DNA of 64,000 bases from Combretum micranthum (Eukaryota; Streptophyta; Magnoliopsida; Myrtales; Combretaceae): positions 372,001 to 436,000 of the forward strand of contig JAMXBD010000092.1 in assembly GCA_024138025.1 (NCBI GenBank). Reading direction: 5' to 3'. Under the pieces are notes generated by a model, which was not told the DNA's origin, ran no database searches, and saw only the letters and a program-made list of their open reading frames with translations. Shown in pieces: positions 46,968-58,952 of this stretch (the first letter of the stretch is position 1; every line of letters begins with the position of its first letter). Made by a program: the position numbers and the translations under genes.

Positions 46968-49344
46968 TATAAGCCTCCATTTTCTTAGCAAACCAAACTC
47001 GGTTTCGGAAACCGGAATTGGAAACCGAAACCCTAAAAGGAATACTTAGGGCTAGTGGAACCTAGGAATCCTAAGTCCAGCAATACCGAGAACAAAACCC
47101 CAGAATAATAAAAATGAGTTAGCTTTAGAATATAGTCTTGAATAATATATTGAAACATAAAAAGATCAGATTTCGGAGAAATTCATCTGTTTCGAACCAG
47201 ATTAGGATCTGTTTTCAAAAATCGGTTCCCGGTACTCAAAAATAGAAAAATATTATGCGGGACTCTTTAGAACCAAAATTTAATATGGAGTTCAAAAATT
47301 TAATTATAAGAATTTTTCGGTTTGTAAAAATTATAGTTATAATCCTTTTATCGTATTTTCATTACTACCGGTAATTTAATTATCTAATCTACTTTTTGAT
47401 TTCTAATGATTGCTTTTCATCAAGTACAACTAATCATACTCTATTCTTACATTCTTACAACCTATCTCTTACATCCTTACATCCTATCTCTTATAATTTA
47501 CTTTTCCAATACAATTTTATTACTAAAACTACTTAATTAAATTTGAAATCTTACACAACACACGCATCTCTCTCCTTCCCCCCTTATACCAAACCGCCCC
47601 CCCCCCCCCTCTCTTACTCCCTCTCTGTATTTTGTTTTATTTTTTTTAATTAACACAAAACCTAATCTCATTCTCTATAAATACCTCTTTATGCCTTTTA
47701 CATTTCACTTTACAAAACTCTTGCATTTTGTTTTCTCTTAACTCTCTCTCCCTCACTTTGCCATGACCTCCCCACCCTCCACTCTCTCTCTCTCTCTCTC
47801 TCTCCACACACACAATTTTCTTCAAGTTCTCTTGTTCAAACACTCATTAGATAATAGATCTAAACCCTACCACATATAAAACATGTAATGGCAAGATTAT
47901 ACATGTGTGATTCCACCAAAAATCCCCATGAGCTTTAGCCAAGGGAAGTGGAAACACTTGTACCTGATTTGCATGTCATTACAATGTTGTGGATCTCTTG
48001 TTTTAAGTTATTTTTGCTATAATCTTGCTATATATCTTCTTGTTGATATTTTGTGGATACATCTTGCTACTAACCTCATCATCATAATGATCTAACTTGC
48101 ATTTCATGCATCTAACATCATCAACATGCTAATCTAACTCTTGAGACTAGTCTTTCTAGTCTTGGGAAGCCTTGAATATGATCTAAGGCTTCCAAGCTTG
48201 AATTTGCATCCATAACATAATGTCATCATATTCCTATTTTGTTTTGAGTACATAAATGTCATAAAATTTTGTTTTATGTGAATAAAAGATTTGTAGCATG
48301 ATGGTACTAATGAGGATGTCACCAAAAGCTCAATATCTATTTTTGTTCCCATCAAAAACAATTTTTAAGATTCGGATTTAAAAAGACATCTATTGTGAAA
48401 ACCTATTTTCCAACTTGAAAAGGAGGATTTTATATAAAATATGAAAGGCTTATGGAATAGATATCATAAAGAAATTATTTAAATCTAGTTCTACTAAGAG
48501 ATATTTTCAAAATAAGAAAGATTTGCAAGAGTTAAATTAGAACTTTGTCCCAACTCCAACAACAACATAAAATTCATAAATAGGAGGAGTTGTTGTGTAA
48601 ACACCTATTTTCCAACCCCAAAATAAGAGTTTTATTGGAAAAAATGGAAGCCTTCGGGAATAGGTTTGATTAGGACCCAATTTTAGAAAGATCAAATGAG
48701 TTTTACCCAAGAAATAATCTAAAAAAAAATTACAAAATTTGGATTTAGAAAGAGCTATATTTAAACACCTATTTTCAAGAACAAATGAATTTTATCAAAG
48801 AATAATTCTAAAACAAAAGAAAAGTCTTAACACATAAATCAAACTCTATTTTCATCACCAACAATTCTTGTAAAATTCGTAACTAGGCAAGACCCCCATT
48901 TAAACATCTATTTTCCAACTCCTAAATGAAGAAATTTCTTAAAATAATGAGGGTATTAGGAATATAGGTCATCAAGGCTTGATTTTATTAAAAGCAAAGA
49001 TGATTTTTTTTAGAAACAAAACTAGTTTTCTAAATCAAGTATTCTTGAAGTTTTCGCAAAGTGAAATTATCTAAAAGTTCCTTTTAACCAAATCATCAAG
49101 AACATATATATAGATAATCATAACATGTCATTCATTATATTAACTTGTTGATATTGTATGTACATTTAATATACATGGTAGAACCAATGTAAGTTTTCAC
49201 AAAACAATTTCGAAAACATGATTTTTACCTACTGACCAGATCTGATCCGAACTTTTTGGGACCTAAAAGTTTTCTAAACTTATGAATAACATTAGAATCA
49301 GGTAGATCTTTCGAAGTAGATACAAATCGACTACTTATATGCAA

Positions 49345-49391
49345 AATTCCAAGTTAAAATGACCAAGTTATGGCCGTTTTAAGTTGGAATT
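49345..49391 (+). other. Conserved 47-bp hairpin, element E
   Basis: Arms AATTCCAAGTTAAAATGACC and GGCCGTTTTAAGTTGGAATT, loop AAGTTAT; 98 nt before the small exon position. Confidence 0.75.
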
Positions 49392-49488
49392 TCACTAACT
49401 ACAAAAATTACGAACTTGAAAGTTTTTGTTTATTAAGTTGCTATTAGTTATGGTTTGAAATACTCATTCGGGTATTTCTTTCGTTTAA

Positions 49489-49555
49489 GTGATTTCGAAT
49501 AGGAGGATTCTTTGCCCCCGAACTATTACGAGTAAAGATCGAAGACCATGGCCGA
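49489..49555 (+). pseudogene. Element E small exon, frame ending LPPNYYE-stop
   Basis: GT then DFE-stop-EDSLPPNYYE and TAA at 49533-49535, again 47 nt. The acceptor AG reads AA and the fourth codon is a stop; donor GTGAGT (49556-49561) after CCATGGCCGA is kept. A decayed copy. Confidence 0.4.
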
Positions 49556-50249
49556 GTGAGTCATACTTCCTAATTACGATTTCTTATTATGTTTGTAATT
49601 CGTAGTTGCATTAGGGTGATAGGTAAAGATAAAAATGGAAATGCATGATGGGCAATTATGAGATTATGTATGTTTTCTTGATGTATTGAGAAAAACGTGT
49701 TAAATATATCAAAACCGAGTGATTAGTTGATGGATGTCCATATGCCATGATTATGATTGTTTGCGAATTGCTGGTCACCTATGAAATTGTATTAATGATT
49801 ACTCAGATTAAAAAGCAACATGGACATAATCATTTTACAATGGGGATGGTGCATTTAATAATGTTGGTTACCCATGATCCATAAACGGTATAAATGAAAT
49901 GGGTTGCCCGTGATTCATAAAATGGTACAGTTAATAGGTTACCCGTGAACCATAAAATGGAACAGTAAATTCAAAGTTAGTACCGCATGATTTATTAATC
50001 TGCTAACCCCAAATGGAGGGCACTAATCCATTCAATATATGATCTTGAATATATGTAGTTTGTATTTTGATGCTTTGTTTATCAAATTAAACTATCTATC
50101 TTCAATTGCTCGAGTATTCTATTGTCATAAGGGAATGCCTTGCATCTAATACTAGATTTTTGAATGATTGTGGTAGTGATTCCTTAGTCTCGTATGGTAT
50201 GCGGCAGACTGTTACGTTTATGGTACCCTTTAGGGCGTGATTATATCTC

Positions 50250-50729
50250 TACATATGCCCAACAATATTCTTTCATGAAGAGTGAAAAGCAAATATCATA
50301 TAATGGTCTATTTCAAACAATGGCTATTTAACTTGCTTTAATTGTATTTAAAAAAAAAGGATAAAGGAAGAAAATGACAAAATATAAGAAAAAAAATGCA
50401 TACATAGTAAAGGATGAAATGCCTTTCTCATGTTAAAAAGGAAAAGGTAAAATAAAAGAAAGAATAAATAAAATTTGAAGAAAACCTAAAAGATTGTAAA
50501 AAAAGAAGAAGCTAAAACTTACAAAAGTGACAAGGAAAGCTTCACTAATGTGAGAGAGAACTCTGTTATCCTTCCAATAGAAAATGAAGAGATGAGAATA
50601 ACAGAATTAGTGATCTTCCTAATAATACATCAGTGTATTTATATGAATAAAAAATAAAGCGTGCTAGTCACATGTACAAACTAGGAAAACAGAGACTAAA
50701 TAACAACATTATAACTTAATATGGTAACA
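50250..50729 (-). repeat. Copia element 3' LTR (start uncertain)
   Basis: In minus sense an LTR begins TGTTACCATATTAAG (complement ending 50729), just after a purine-rich TTGAGGTAGGAA. A TATAAATA-like box lies at the complement of about 50638-50645. The other end is somewhere between 50250 and 50530. No second LTR copy is present to fix it. Confidence 0.5.
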
Positions 50730-50817
50730 TTCCTACCTCAAGTGGGACTTTGTAAAAGACCCAACCTGATAATATTAGAAGATAATTGATGGATTGGAAT
50801 CATCTTTGTCAAAAAAA

Positions 50818-51330
50818 TCACAAGCTGAGAGGAAGATAGAACATGCTGCATACGAAAAAACCAGAAGCAAGGTGATCATGAGTAAAGTGAACATCCATTT
50901 CTATATGCTTGGTACAACCATGAAAACAAGGATTCTCAGCTATCATCATTGCAAACTTACTATTTGTGTAAAGATCAATAGGTAGATGAAGAGGAATGTG
51001 TAAATCACATAGCAAATAACTCACCACCACCATAGCTCCTTTGTTGTAGTAGCAATACTTCAATATTTGGCTTAACAGATGAAGTAGCTACTGCTGTTTG
51101 CTTTTTAGTCTTCCAAGAGATATATGAATCACCAAGCATCACATAACATCCAATTAAAGATTTCCTATCTACCCTACAAGCACCCCGATCTACATCCAAA
51201 AAACCTTTCAGTGCAAAGGAACTAGTAGAAGAAAGAAATAAGCCTTGATCAAAAGTCCCCTTGAGATAATGAAGAACATGTAAAGTAGCATGCACATGTG
51301 ATTGGTGCGGATAGGGCATAAATTGGCTGA
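50818..51330 (-). pseudogene. Copia polyprotein: RNase H domain
   Basis: 51319-51005 contains HATLHVLHYLKGTFDQGLFL, FLDVDRGACRVDRKSLIGC and DSYISWKTKKQTAVATSS. It continues with a frame change in 51063-50818: LCDLHIPLHLPIDLYTNSKF then AENPCFHGCTKHIEMDVHFT. This is the Ty1/copia RNase H with its DADWA-like (here DVDRG), SWKSKKQ and TKHIEID blocks in order. Two substitutions at DADW suggest loss of activity. The polyprotein is broken upstream by element G at 51376; RT resumes at 56790. Confidence 0.85.
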
Positions 51331-53136
51331 GCTGTTGTATTACAAATGAAATATCAGGTCTTGTTATAGTGAGATTGTAAACCCCATGAAATTTCCATTA
51401 ATTAGAAAATTTAATTAGAAATAGTAACTAGGAAAGATAATAGATATAAGTTTATGATTAGATATACAACTATGATTAATATTTTAATAATATAAAATAG
51501 AAAGACAATATTAGTAATAGAGTTGACAAAATTTTAATTAAACTTTGAAGTTATAAAACTTTAATTGCATAAATATAAAATAAAATTTAATCATGTAACT
51601 TTGACTTTAATTGCATAAACTCAAATTCTAATATTTAATTATATATAAACTTAAATATTGAGTCGCATAAGCTTAAAAAAATTATTATTATTTTTTAATC
51701 GCAAAAGTTAAAACTCTAAAAGTAGTTAGTCCTATAAATGAACTATTTTGGATATTGACTCGAATCAATAAATAGGACATTGTAAAACACATAGAGACCA
51801 AAATTTGACTCGATAACTACAAGGAAGCTTGGATAACTACCATATTTTCCTTTTCAATGTTCAACAATTACTATCTTAAATGCTTTTGTCTTTTTGTTCA
51901 TAAAATAATTTGTGATAATGAACTTTCCATTCAAGGCTGCCATGACTTGCAAGAGGAAAGGATAATCATCATTGAGAATTTTCAAATTTAGAAAATCTAA
52001 ACTAAATCCTAGATATAAATGTTGATGGGATGTGTAACAATTTCTATTTTTCAAAGTTACCTCTTTCATTTACCAAAGGGCAACTAAGGAATTGAATTTC
52101 GTTGATTCGAAACCACGAATAGTAGTTAATCATGATGAACATTAATTCTATCAATTAATTCCAACTTCCCCATTTGTCCTTTAAATTGCCGAGCACTACC
52201 CCCAATCTACCTCTATCTTTTCCTCACTCAAAATCTCTTCTAAAATATACAACACTCCTCTCATTTTCTGAGATAACTCTTAAGGAAATCATTAAATATT
52301 AGCCATTACTTAAGCTAGTATATATATAAATATATATTTATATATGTAAAGAAACCAACCAATGATCAAGCAATTCCTGGTGAAGTATGGCACTAGGAAT
52401 AGAGAAGGTATCCAATACCATACTCATCATCAAATAAGGTAAATTCCTGCACTATTTTTTTTTTTTTTGTAAAAATCAATAAATCTAATAATTAAAAAAA
52501 AAACCATTTACAAAACAAGAAAACCAAGAACATTTATAGCATGTCTCGACAATTCTAAAGAAAATAAGCAAATTAGGTCCAATATATATGTGTGTATATA
52601 TATATATTCCTTCTTTCTTTTCTTCATCACCTAAATAGTATAATAATTAGATATACTTATGCATGACGATGAGTTATTAGGAAAACATTAAAGAAAATTT
52701 AACTATTGTTAATAGAAGGATAAGTTAAAGAAACCTTTGATAAATAATGAAATTCAACACGTGATAATAAAAGTATATATATGTATATGAATGACACGGT
52801 TTGTAGGGAAAAATATAATTAAATTGATAAGTAATTAACTATGAGAATTAAGATGATCATTAGATAAATTAATGTTATATTTTCTTTACATAATGTCTCG
52901 GCTATGATAATTTTTTTCAACGAATAAAATAATTTTGAACAGTTGACAAGTAAATTAAACATGGCCATTTGATGAATAATTAAGTTTAATAAAATATACA
53001 TATGTATACATAAAAATTTTTGGCCCTTTAAAAAATATATATAAACAAATACCATGTTGATTTAATTATAAAAATAAATAAAAAATAAAATTTATCTAAA
53101 ACTCATATTATAATATATCTATCATAACTATATGTG

Positions 53137-53168
<32 letters not shown>

Positions 53169-53594
53169 AGTGTGTGTCTTGACTCCAACTTAGGTTGCCG
53201 CTAAAGGCAACTTCATGAATTAATATAATATAAAGTATGTCAGACCATGTAAGAACTAGGAATAATAATAAAATAATTCATATATAATAAGGGTAAGACC
53301 ACCAGAGGAAAACTAGACTCATAATAGCATATACAGTATATACATATACTTTACGGACAATAGGGTTAAAATAAAAATAAAATAATAATAATAATAACTA
53401 ATATAGATAATCTAAGTTTATTATTAAAAAAGCTCAGCATTATAAGCTTTAAAATGACAAATCAAATATTAAAATAGAAGAAATAAGAAAACAATAATAA
53501 ATTTAGTAATACTTAAAATTATGATACTTAGTCAAAATTAGGAATACACATCCAATTATTTTATTATAATATGGTTATCATTATTTTATCTTAG

Positions 53595-53659
53595 GAGAGA
53601 AAGATCCATTTTCTGACTTACCAAAGGATTATTATGACAAATAGACTAAAGATAAATCG
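53595..53659 (+). CDS. Element G conserved small exon, frame ending LPKDYYDK-stop
   Basis: Acceptor TTTTATCTTAG, then GA and EKDPFSDLPKDYYDK with TAG at 53642-53644; 50 nt from splice site to stop, one codon longer than most copies, as in A. Donor GTGAGT at 53660-53665. Frame open. LPKDYYD is identical to copy D although the surrounding intron sequence is not alignable by eye. Confidence 0.45.
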
Positions 53660-53704
53660 GTGAGTAATTCAGATTTGTTTCACTGTCTGTGTTTATAGTA
53701 TAGT

Positions 53705-55657
53705 CACTACAAGAAATTTTGGCTTTAGAGACAAAAAATTCTGTCTCTGAAAGTGAAAATTCTGTCTCTAAAGACTTTCAGAGACAGAATTTTCGTCGCA
53801 AATTTCTGTTTCAAAAATCATCGTCGCTAATTCTTTTAGAGACAGATTTATTTTCCGTCGCAAATTTGCTACGGAATTTCTATCGCAAATTTGTCTCTAT
53901 TTTATAATTAGTTATTTTTAAATTTCCAATTAGTAAATATTAAATAAAATTATTCCGTCGCAAATTTGTCTCTGATTTTAAGACAAATTATAAAAAAATA
54001 TACATTTGCCTCTTATTTATCATTCCCAGAGGTCACCCATCATAGAATGCTACATACTAACACACACTTAACATTGAAGTTTTCACAAGCACTAAACCGA
54101 TAAACCAATTCGTATCTTCATGAGAAAGTTCCACTACTGTTTATTTAAGAATACCACAATTTACAATATTATAACTATAAAACATTTTATATATCTTTTA
54201 TAGTTTATTTTTATTTTATAATTTTCACTTTACAATATTTATTAAGGATTTTTCATTAATATTTATTAAAATAATATATAATATATAATATATACAATGT
54301 TTACATTTATAATAATTATTTTAAATATATATTATTATAAATATATAATATTTTCAGTAGTATTTATAATTTTTTTTTTCCAATATGATATTATTATTAA
54401 AAAATATTATATATTATGTAATAAAAATAATGTTATACATATAAATTTATATATATATTTAAGATATATAATATAATTATACTTTTTACATTAGTTATTT
54501 AATATTTTATATTAAATTAATAAATTGTATATTTTTAATTAATGTTTTTATTTTTTATTTCATTTTTGTTGCACTTAATAAATTATAATATAATGTAAAC
54601 AATATAAAAATATATTTTTCATTATTATATTAATAAAATAAATATAATACCAATTTAAATATATTTAACTAATTATTATATATTAACATATTTTATTACT
54701 TAAATATACTATATTTTTACATAGTATATTATTATTTTCCCAAAATATGTTATTATATTTTAAATAAAATAGTATGTAAATATAAATTATGTAAGATATA
54801 TAAAATAAATTTTTTATATTAAAAAATATAAGAATAGTCATAATAAATATATAATAAAAAATTATAAATAATATGAATATATATATATTTTTATTAATAT
54901 ATTATTTATATATTGTATATGTTTGAATATACTAAGTTTACATTTTATATTAATTATTTTTATTTTACATATATTATTATTGAAAATACACTTTATTTTT
55001 TATTAGTATTTTATGATATTACTTGCATATAACATATTATATTATTATTATACACTATTTTATTAAGTTGTATAATTTGAGTTTTTATATAAGTTATTAT
55101 GTAAAAGAATATATAATAATATAAATATAATATTTATGTTTTAAGTACTATTTTAATTTATACTTTATTATATATAAATATGTAATGTAATGTTAATATA
55201 TATAAAAAAAAATATATAATTAGTTGTAAAATAACAAATGATTATACATATTATAGTTATTATATAATAAAATTAATTTACAAATATAATATATGTCCTT
55301 ATTATATAATGCACATTTATATATTATATTAGATATGTATAATTTAAAATAAATTTAAACATAATTATTTATATATACATATATGTTATAATTTAGTTTA
55401 GAAACAAATTTGCAACAGAATTTAAAAAAATAGAAATTGGCGCTAAAATAATTTATTTCCCTCTAAAATCAGACAAATTTGCAACGGAAAAATTTTCGTC
55501 GCAAATTCCGTCGCAAAAGCATATAAAAATTAGAAGATTATTCATAATTTCATGTCATCATAAATCCGTCGCAAATCTGTCTCTAATTCATTTTTTTTAG
55601 AGACAGAAATTTTTCCGTCGCAAATTTTTTGTCTCTAAAGCTAGTTTTCTAGTAGTG
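53705..55657. mobile_element. Non-autonomous CACTA element (1.95 kb)
   Basis: Ends CACTACAAGAAATTTTGGC and its inverted partner ...GCTAGTTTTCTAGTAGTG. Inverted similarity continues through GCTTTAGAGACAAAAAATT, and the 3-bp target duplication is agt (53702-53704 and 55658-55660). Both subterminal regions repeat GTCTCTAAAG and TTCCGTCGCAAATTT words. The core (about 54170-55400) is almost only A and T with no open frame. It inserted 45 bp downstream of the small exon of element G, inside intron 2. Confidence 0.9.
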
Positions 55658-56799
55658 AGTGCACTAAAATAAAAGATAATAAAAATTGAATTATGTATGG
55701 GGATATGGGATTATGTGCTGCTTAATGATTGAATTGATCGTTGAATTATTATGATAAAAGTGGAAATCCTTTGATTGTAATATCTGTTTGATAAATTAAT
55801 AAGTGTTTGTGATTGAAGTGGTCATTTTAATAACCTGACTAAAAATATCAGACTTTATAATAAATTATCACGCATTGCAAGAATTGCATAAATTGCATTA
55901 TTTTGAGGTTACCCTACTATATGTTAACATTTCAGACCTATGGATTCAATTGGTACTTCTAGATGTGGATTTCCTAGTTTTACGCTAAGTTTTCATAGAT
56001 CTGTTTGGTTCCATGGGAACTACTTGGCACCCGAAGGAATATCTCCTATGGGATCAACATGAAATAGTTAACATTTAATGGAGTTCTAAGTTTTCCGAGG
56101 GTAAATGGAGATAATTTAAATCATTTTTAAATGCATGTATATATTCTCTCTTTCCTTAGTTCTTAGTACCTCCTAGGCTCGGTCAAGCAGTGTTGCTTCT
56201 TGATAACCCCAGTATGAGGGCATAAATCTACACCCTGTTTGAATTTCGGACATTCAAACTTGTAGTTGGTACATATGAGTGAGTCTTGCATTACATATGC
56301 TTGTTAATCAAACTTGCTTGTGATTGTGTGATGTGGAGTAAAATCTTATTACTTCACTGAGCTGTGATTTTGCTCACACCCTTATAGACATTTCAGGTTT
56401 CAAAGAAGTCCATGGCTTATACCAAATTAGCTCTTCACTAGGGTACGAGTCATAAAGCTAAGGATTAGAGCCACAAAGAAACACTTAAAGCCTATGATAG
56501 AATTACTTAGATTTATATCTTTTGTTATCATTATTATTGAAATACTTGGTCTGTAATAAGGAATAGTTACTAGTGATGCATAATACTTCCTTATTTGCCA
56601 TATAATTTATATATATTCATATTTCTTATCAAAGCAACTTTGATCCTGTTTTCATGTCATTTCCTTTGGAGTAATTTAATAGTTTAAGCAATTGTATTCT
56701 ATATTGATGTTCATATTATGGCTTGTCAAGAGCATCAATTAAGATTTACAATGACTTCATACTACTAAGCTACCCCTCGGGGTGCGACAGAGATATAAC

Positions 56800-57680
56800 A
56801 AATGACCCACAAGTCATCTATAGATAGAAGCATCATCCAACAATTGTCTTATTTTATTATCAAGGTGTAATTCTGGTGGGAACGATGATTTTGTAGGGTT
56901 AAGTACCTATGAGACCAATATCTTCAAGCATATTTAAAAGAAATTTGCGCTAGTGCAACATAAAAACCATGTGATGTGTGACAATTCCAATGCTCAAGAA
57001 ATATCTAACATAACCTAAATCCTTAATGGTAAAAGCCACATGAAGAGACAACTTATCACGATTAAACTCATCCAAATTATCACCTACTATAAGGAAATCA
57101 TTGGCATAAACCAATAAAATAAGAAAACTTGTCTTAGATTGTCGTATGAACAAGGAGTAATCAGATTTAAATTGAACAAAACCCAATGAAACCAAAAATT
57201 GAGAAAACTCCTTGTTCAATTGCCTTGAAGCTTTTAAACCATTCAAGGAACGAACTAGATGACATACTTGACCTAGTTTAGAAGTGGTGTATCCTTCAAG
57301 CAAAGTCATATATATTTCCTCATCAATATAACTAAAAGCATTATTCACGTCAATTTGGTGAACATGCTAATGCCTAATAGTAGCAACATCTTGTACAACC
57401 AACACTAATTAACTTTGCTATAGAAGAAAAAGTATCTGTATAATCAATTCCTTCTACTTGATTATATCCCTTTGCTGCTAAGAAAGCTTTAAACCGTTCT
57501 TCTAACCCATTAGGTTTATACTTAATTTTATAAACCTATTTACATCCAATGGGTTTCTTTCCAATAGGCAAAGATGTTAACTTCCAAGTGTTATTCGATT
57601 CTAAAGCAAACAATTCTCTATCCATGGTATTTACCTAATGTGGATCTTCCTTAGCTTCATGATAAGTTTAGGGTTATTGA
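56800..57680 (-). pseudogene. Copia polyprotein: reverse transcriptase
   Basis: 57348-56950 reads NNAFSYIDEEIYMTLLEGYT, GQVCHLVRSLNGLKASRQLN, FSQFLVSLGFVQFKSDYSLF, FLILLVYANDFLIVGDNLDE and AFTIKDLGYVRYFLSIGI. The N-terminal part with [19 protein letters not shown] lies at about 57500-57430. This is the standard copia RT. The catalytic YVDD motif reads YAND, losing one Asp. Separated from its RNase H by element G. Several frameshifts upstream. Confidence 0.9.
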
Positions 57681-58019
57681 AAATTTAACACATTAGTAAG
57701 GGAAAAAGTATAATCTTTGGGATAAGAAGTAAAAGTAGATCGGAAGTAAAAGTGAGTAAGGATGATCTGACATGAGAACAGCAGGGCCTGACACATTAGA
57801 TTGGATCATATGCACAAAATCGGTTAACTAAACTAGTGTTTTATGAATTTTGGATGACCTATGAACTCCTAAAGAATGCTTTTGAGAACCACAAACCTGA
57901 TTTGAAGCATCAAAAGTCAGAGACTGAACATAAATTTTTAGAGCAAAACAAAGAAGTTTTGTGTTTGTTAAAGAAGGATATTGTGGAACATTATGATGGT
58001 GTATCTTGTTCTTGATCAT

Positions 58020-58690
58020 CTAACAGCAAGTTGTTAGAAGGGACAACAATATCTTCAGAAGAAACATTAGAATTATGATCACAAGCTTTGAAAGGAAATT
58101 GATCTTCAAAACATAACACATCTCTACTAATAAAGAGTTGATGTGTTTTGAGATCATATAATTTGTATCACATTTGACCATATGGATATCTTGAGATTAC
58201 ACAATGTTTACTTCTTGGATCAAATTTATCTCTCATATGTTTGATTGTAGAAGCAAAACATAAACATCCAAACACTTTGAAATCATCAAAAGATGGATCA
58301 GCATGATGAAGAAGTTGATAAGGACTCTTCCAATTCAAAATTTGAGTTGGCATTTTATTTATGAGAGTTGTAGCAGCTAACAAACATTCTCCCTAAAATT
58401 GTTTTTGTAAATTTGCATGTAAACGAATGGCTCTTGCAGTCTCAAATAAGTGTCTATGTTTTTGCTCAACCACCTCATTTTGTTGAGGAGTATATATGAC
58501 ACTCCTTTGATGTACTACACTCAATTTATAAAAAGGCTCTTACATTATACGGCAAGAAATTCTCAGCCATTATCAATTCTTATGAACTTAGGAATGGTTT
58601 TGAAAGGATTTTAAACATATGACAAAAATTTGTGTATAAAGGAGTGTGTTTGGCTTTTAAGTCACATCAAGAAAGTCCAAGTATAAAGTT
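58020..58690 (-). pseudogene. Copia polyprotein: integrase, 5'-truncated
   Basis: From high to low coordinates: TWTFLM, LKSQTHSFIHKFLSYV, PKFIRIDNG (core with second catalytic Asp), YTPQQNEVVEQKHRHLFETA, then 58383-58168 with AATTLINKMPTQILNWKSPY, FDDFKVFGCLCFAS and DKFDPRSKHCV. These are the usual copia integrase blocks. Sequence matching stops abruptly near 58690, before the zinc-finger region, gag and protease; the next recognisable sequence is CACTA transposase. Stops occur within the core. Confidence 0.85.
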
Positions 58691-58952
58691 GGTAAAATAT
58701 TGACTCAATTAATGATATACCTAGGTATAAACTAATCAAAGTGGCCATCGTGTTACAATGAACATAGAGATATTTTACATGCTCAATATGGGGACAACAT
58801 AGATGAACATCACAAAAAATGAATTTAATTAATGGTTTATGCATAAGGTAAGTACATATACATTTGAGCTCCATATGTAACTACCTACTTTTTAAATTAA
58901 CAAAGTTTAACAAGGTTGTATTGATACTAAATTTTTATTTGTATCATTTTAG

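Larger units (their letters stand above)
46968..50242 (+). mobile_element. Element E: giant-LTR family, copy 6 (3.3 kb)
   Basis: Start TATAAGCCTCC (TG mutated to TA) and end CCTTTAGGGCGTGATT, flanked by a perfect 5-bp repeat atatc (46963-46967 and 50243-50247). TATAAATA near 47678, homopolymer of 14 C at about 47597, first donor lost (TTAG/ATAATAG), hairpin 49345-49391, small exon 49489-49555, intron-2 motif GGAGGGCACTAATCC near 50015. Both termini and the first donor are mutated, so it is probably among the older copies. Confidence 0.8.
51376..56789 (+). mobile_element. Element G: giant-LTR family, copy 7 (contains a CACTA-type element)
   Basis: Starts TGTAAACCCC, ends CCTCGGGGTGCGACA, with perfect 5-bp target duplication gagat (51371-51375 and 56790-56794). 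About 3.46 kb without the 1953-bp nested element at 53705. It splits the copia pol between RT and RNase H. Small exon 53595-53659, acceptor CATTTCAG before 56397, intron-2 motif GAGGGCATAAATCT near 56217. No 47-bp hairpin; the sequence upstream of the small exon is closer to F and H. Confidence 0.9.

Noticed and set aside
47646..47843. 65-aa minus-strand frame rich in RERERE
   Set aside because: Antisense of a TCTCTCTC simple repeat in the leader of element E.
53705..55657. CRISPR-like array from repeated CCGTCGCAAATTT words
   Set aside because: Spacing is irregular, repeats are in both orientations and limited to the element's ends; they are CACTA subterminal repeats in plant DNA.
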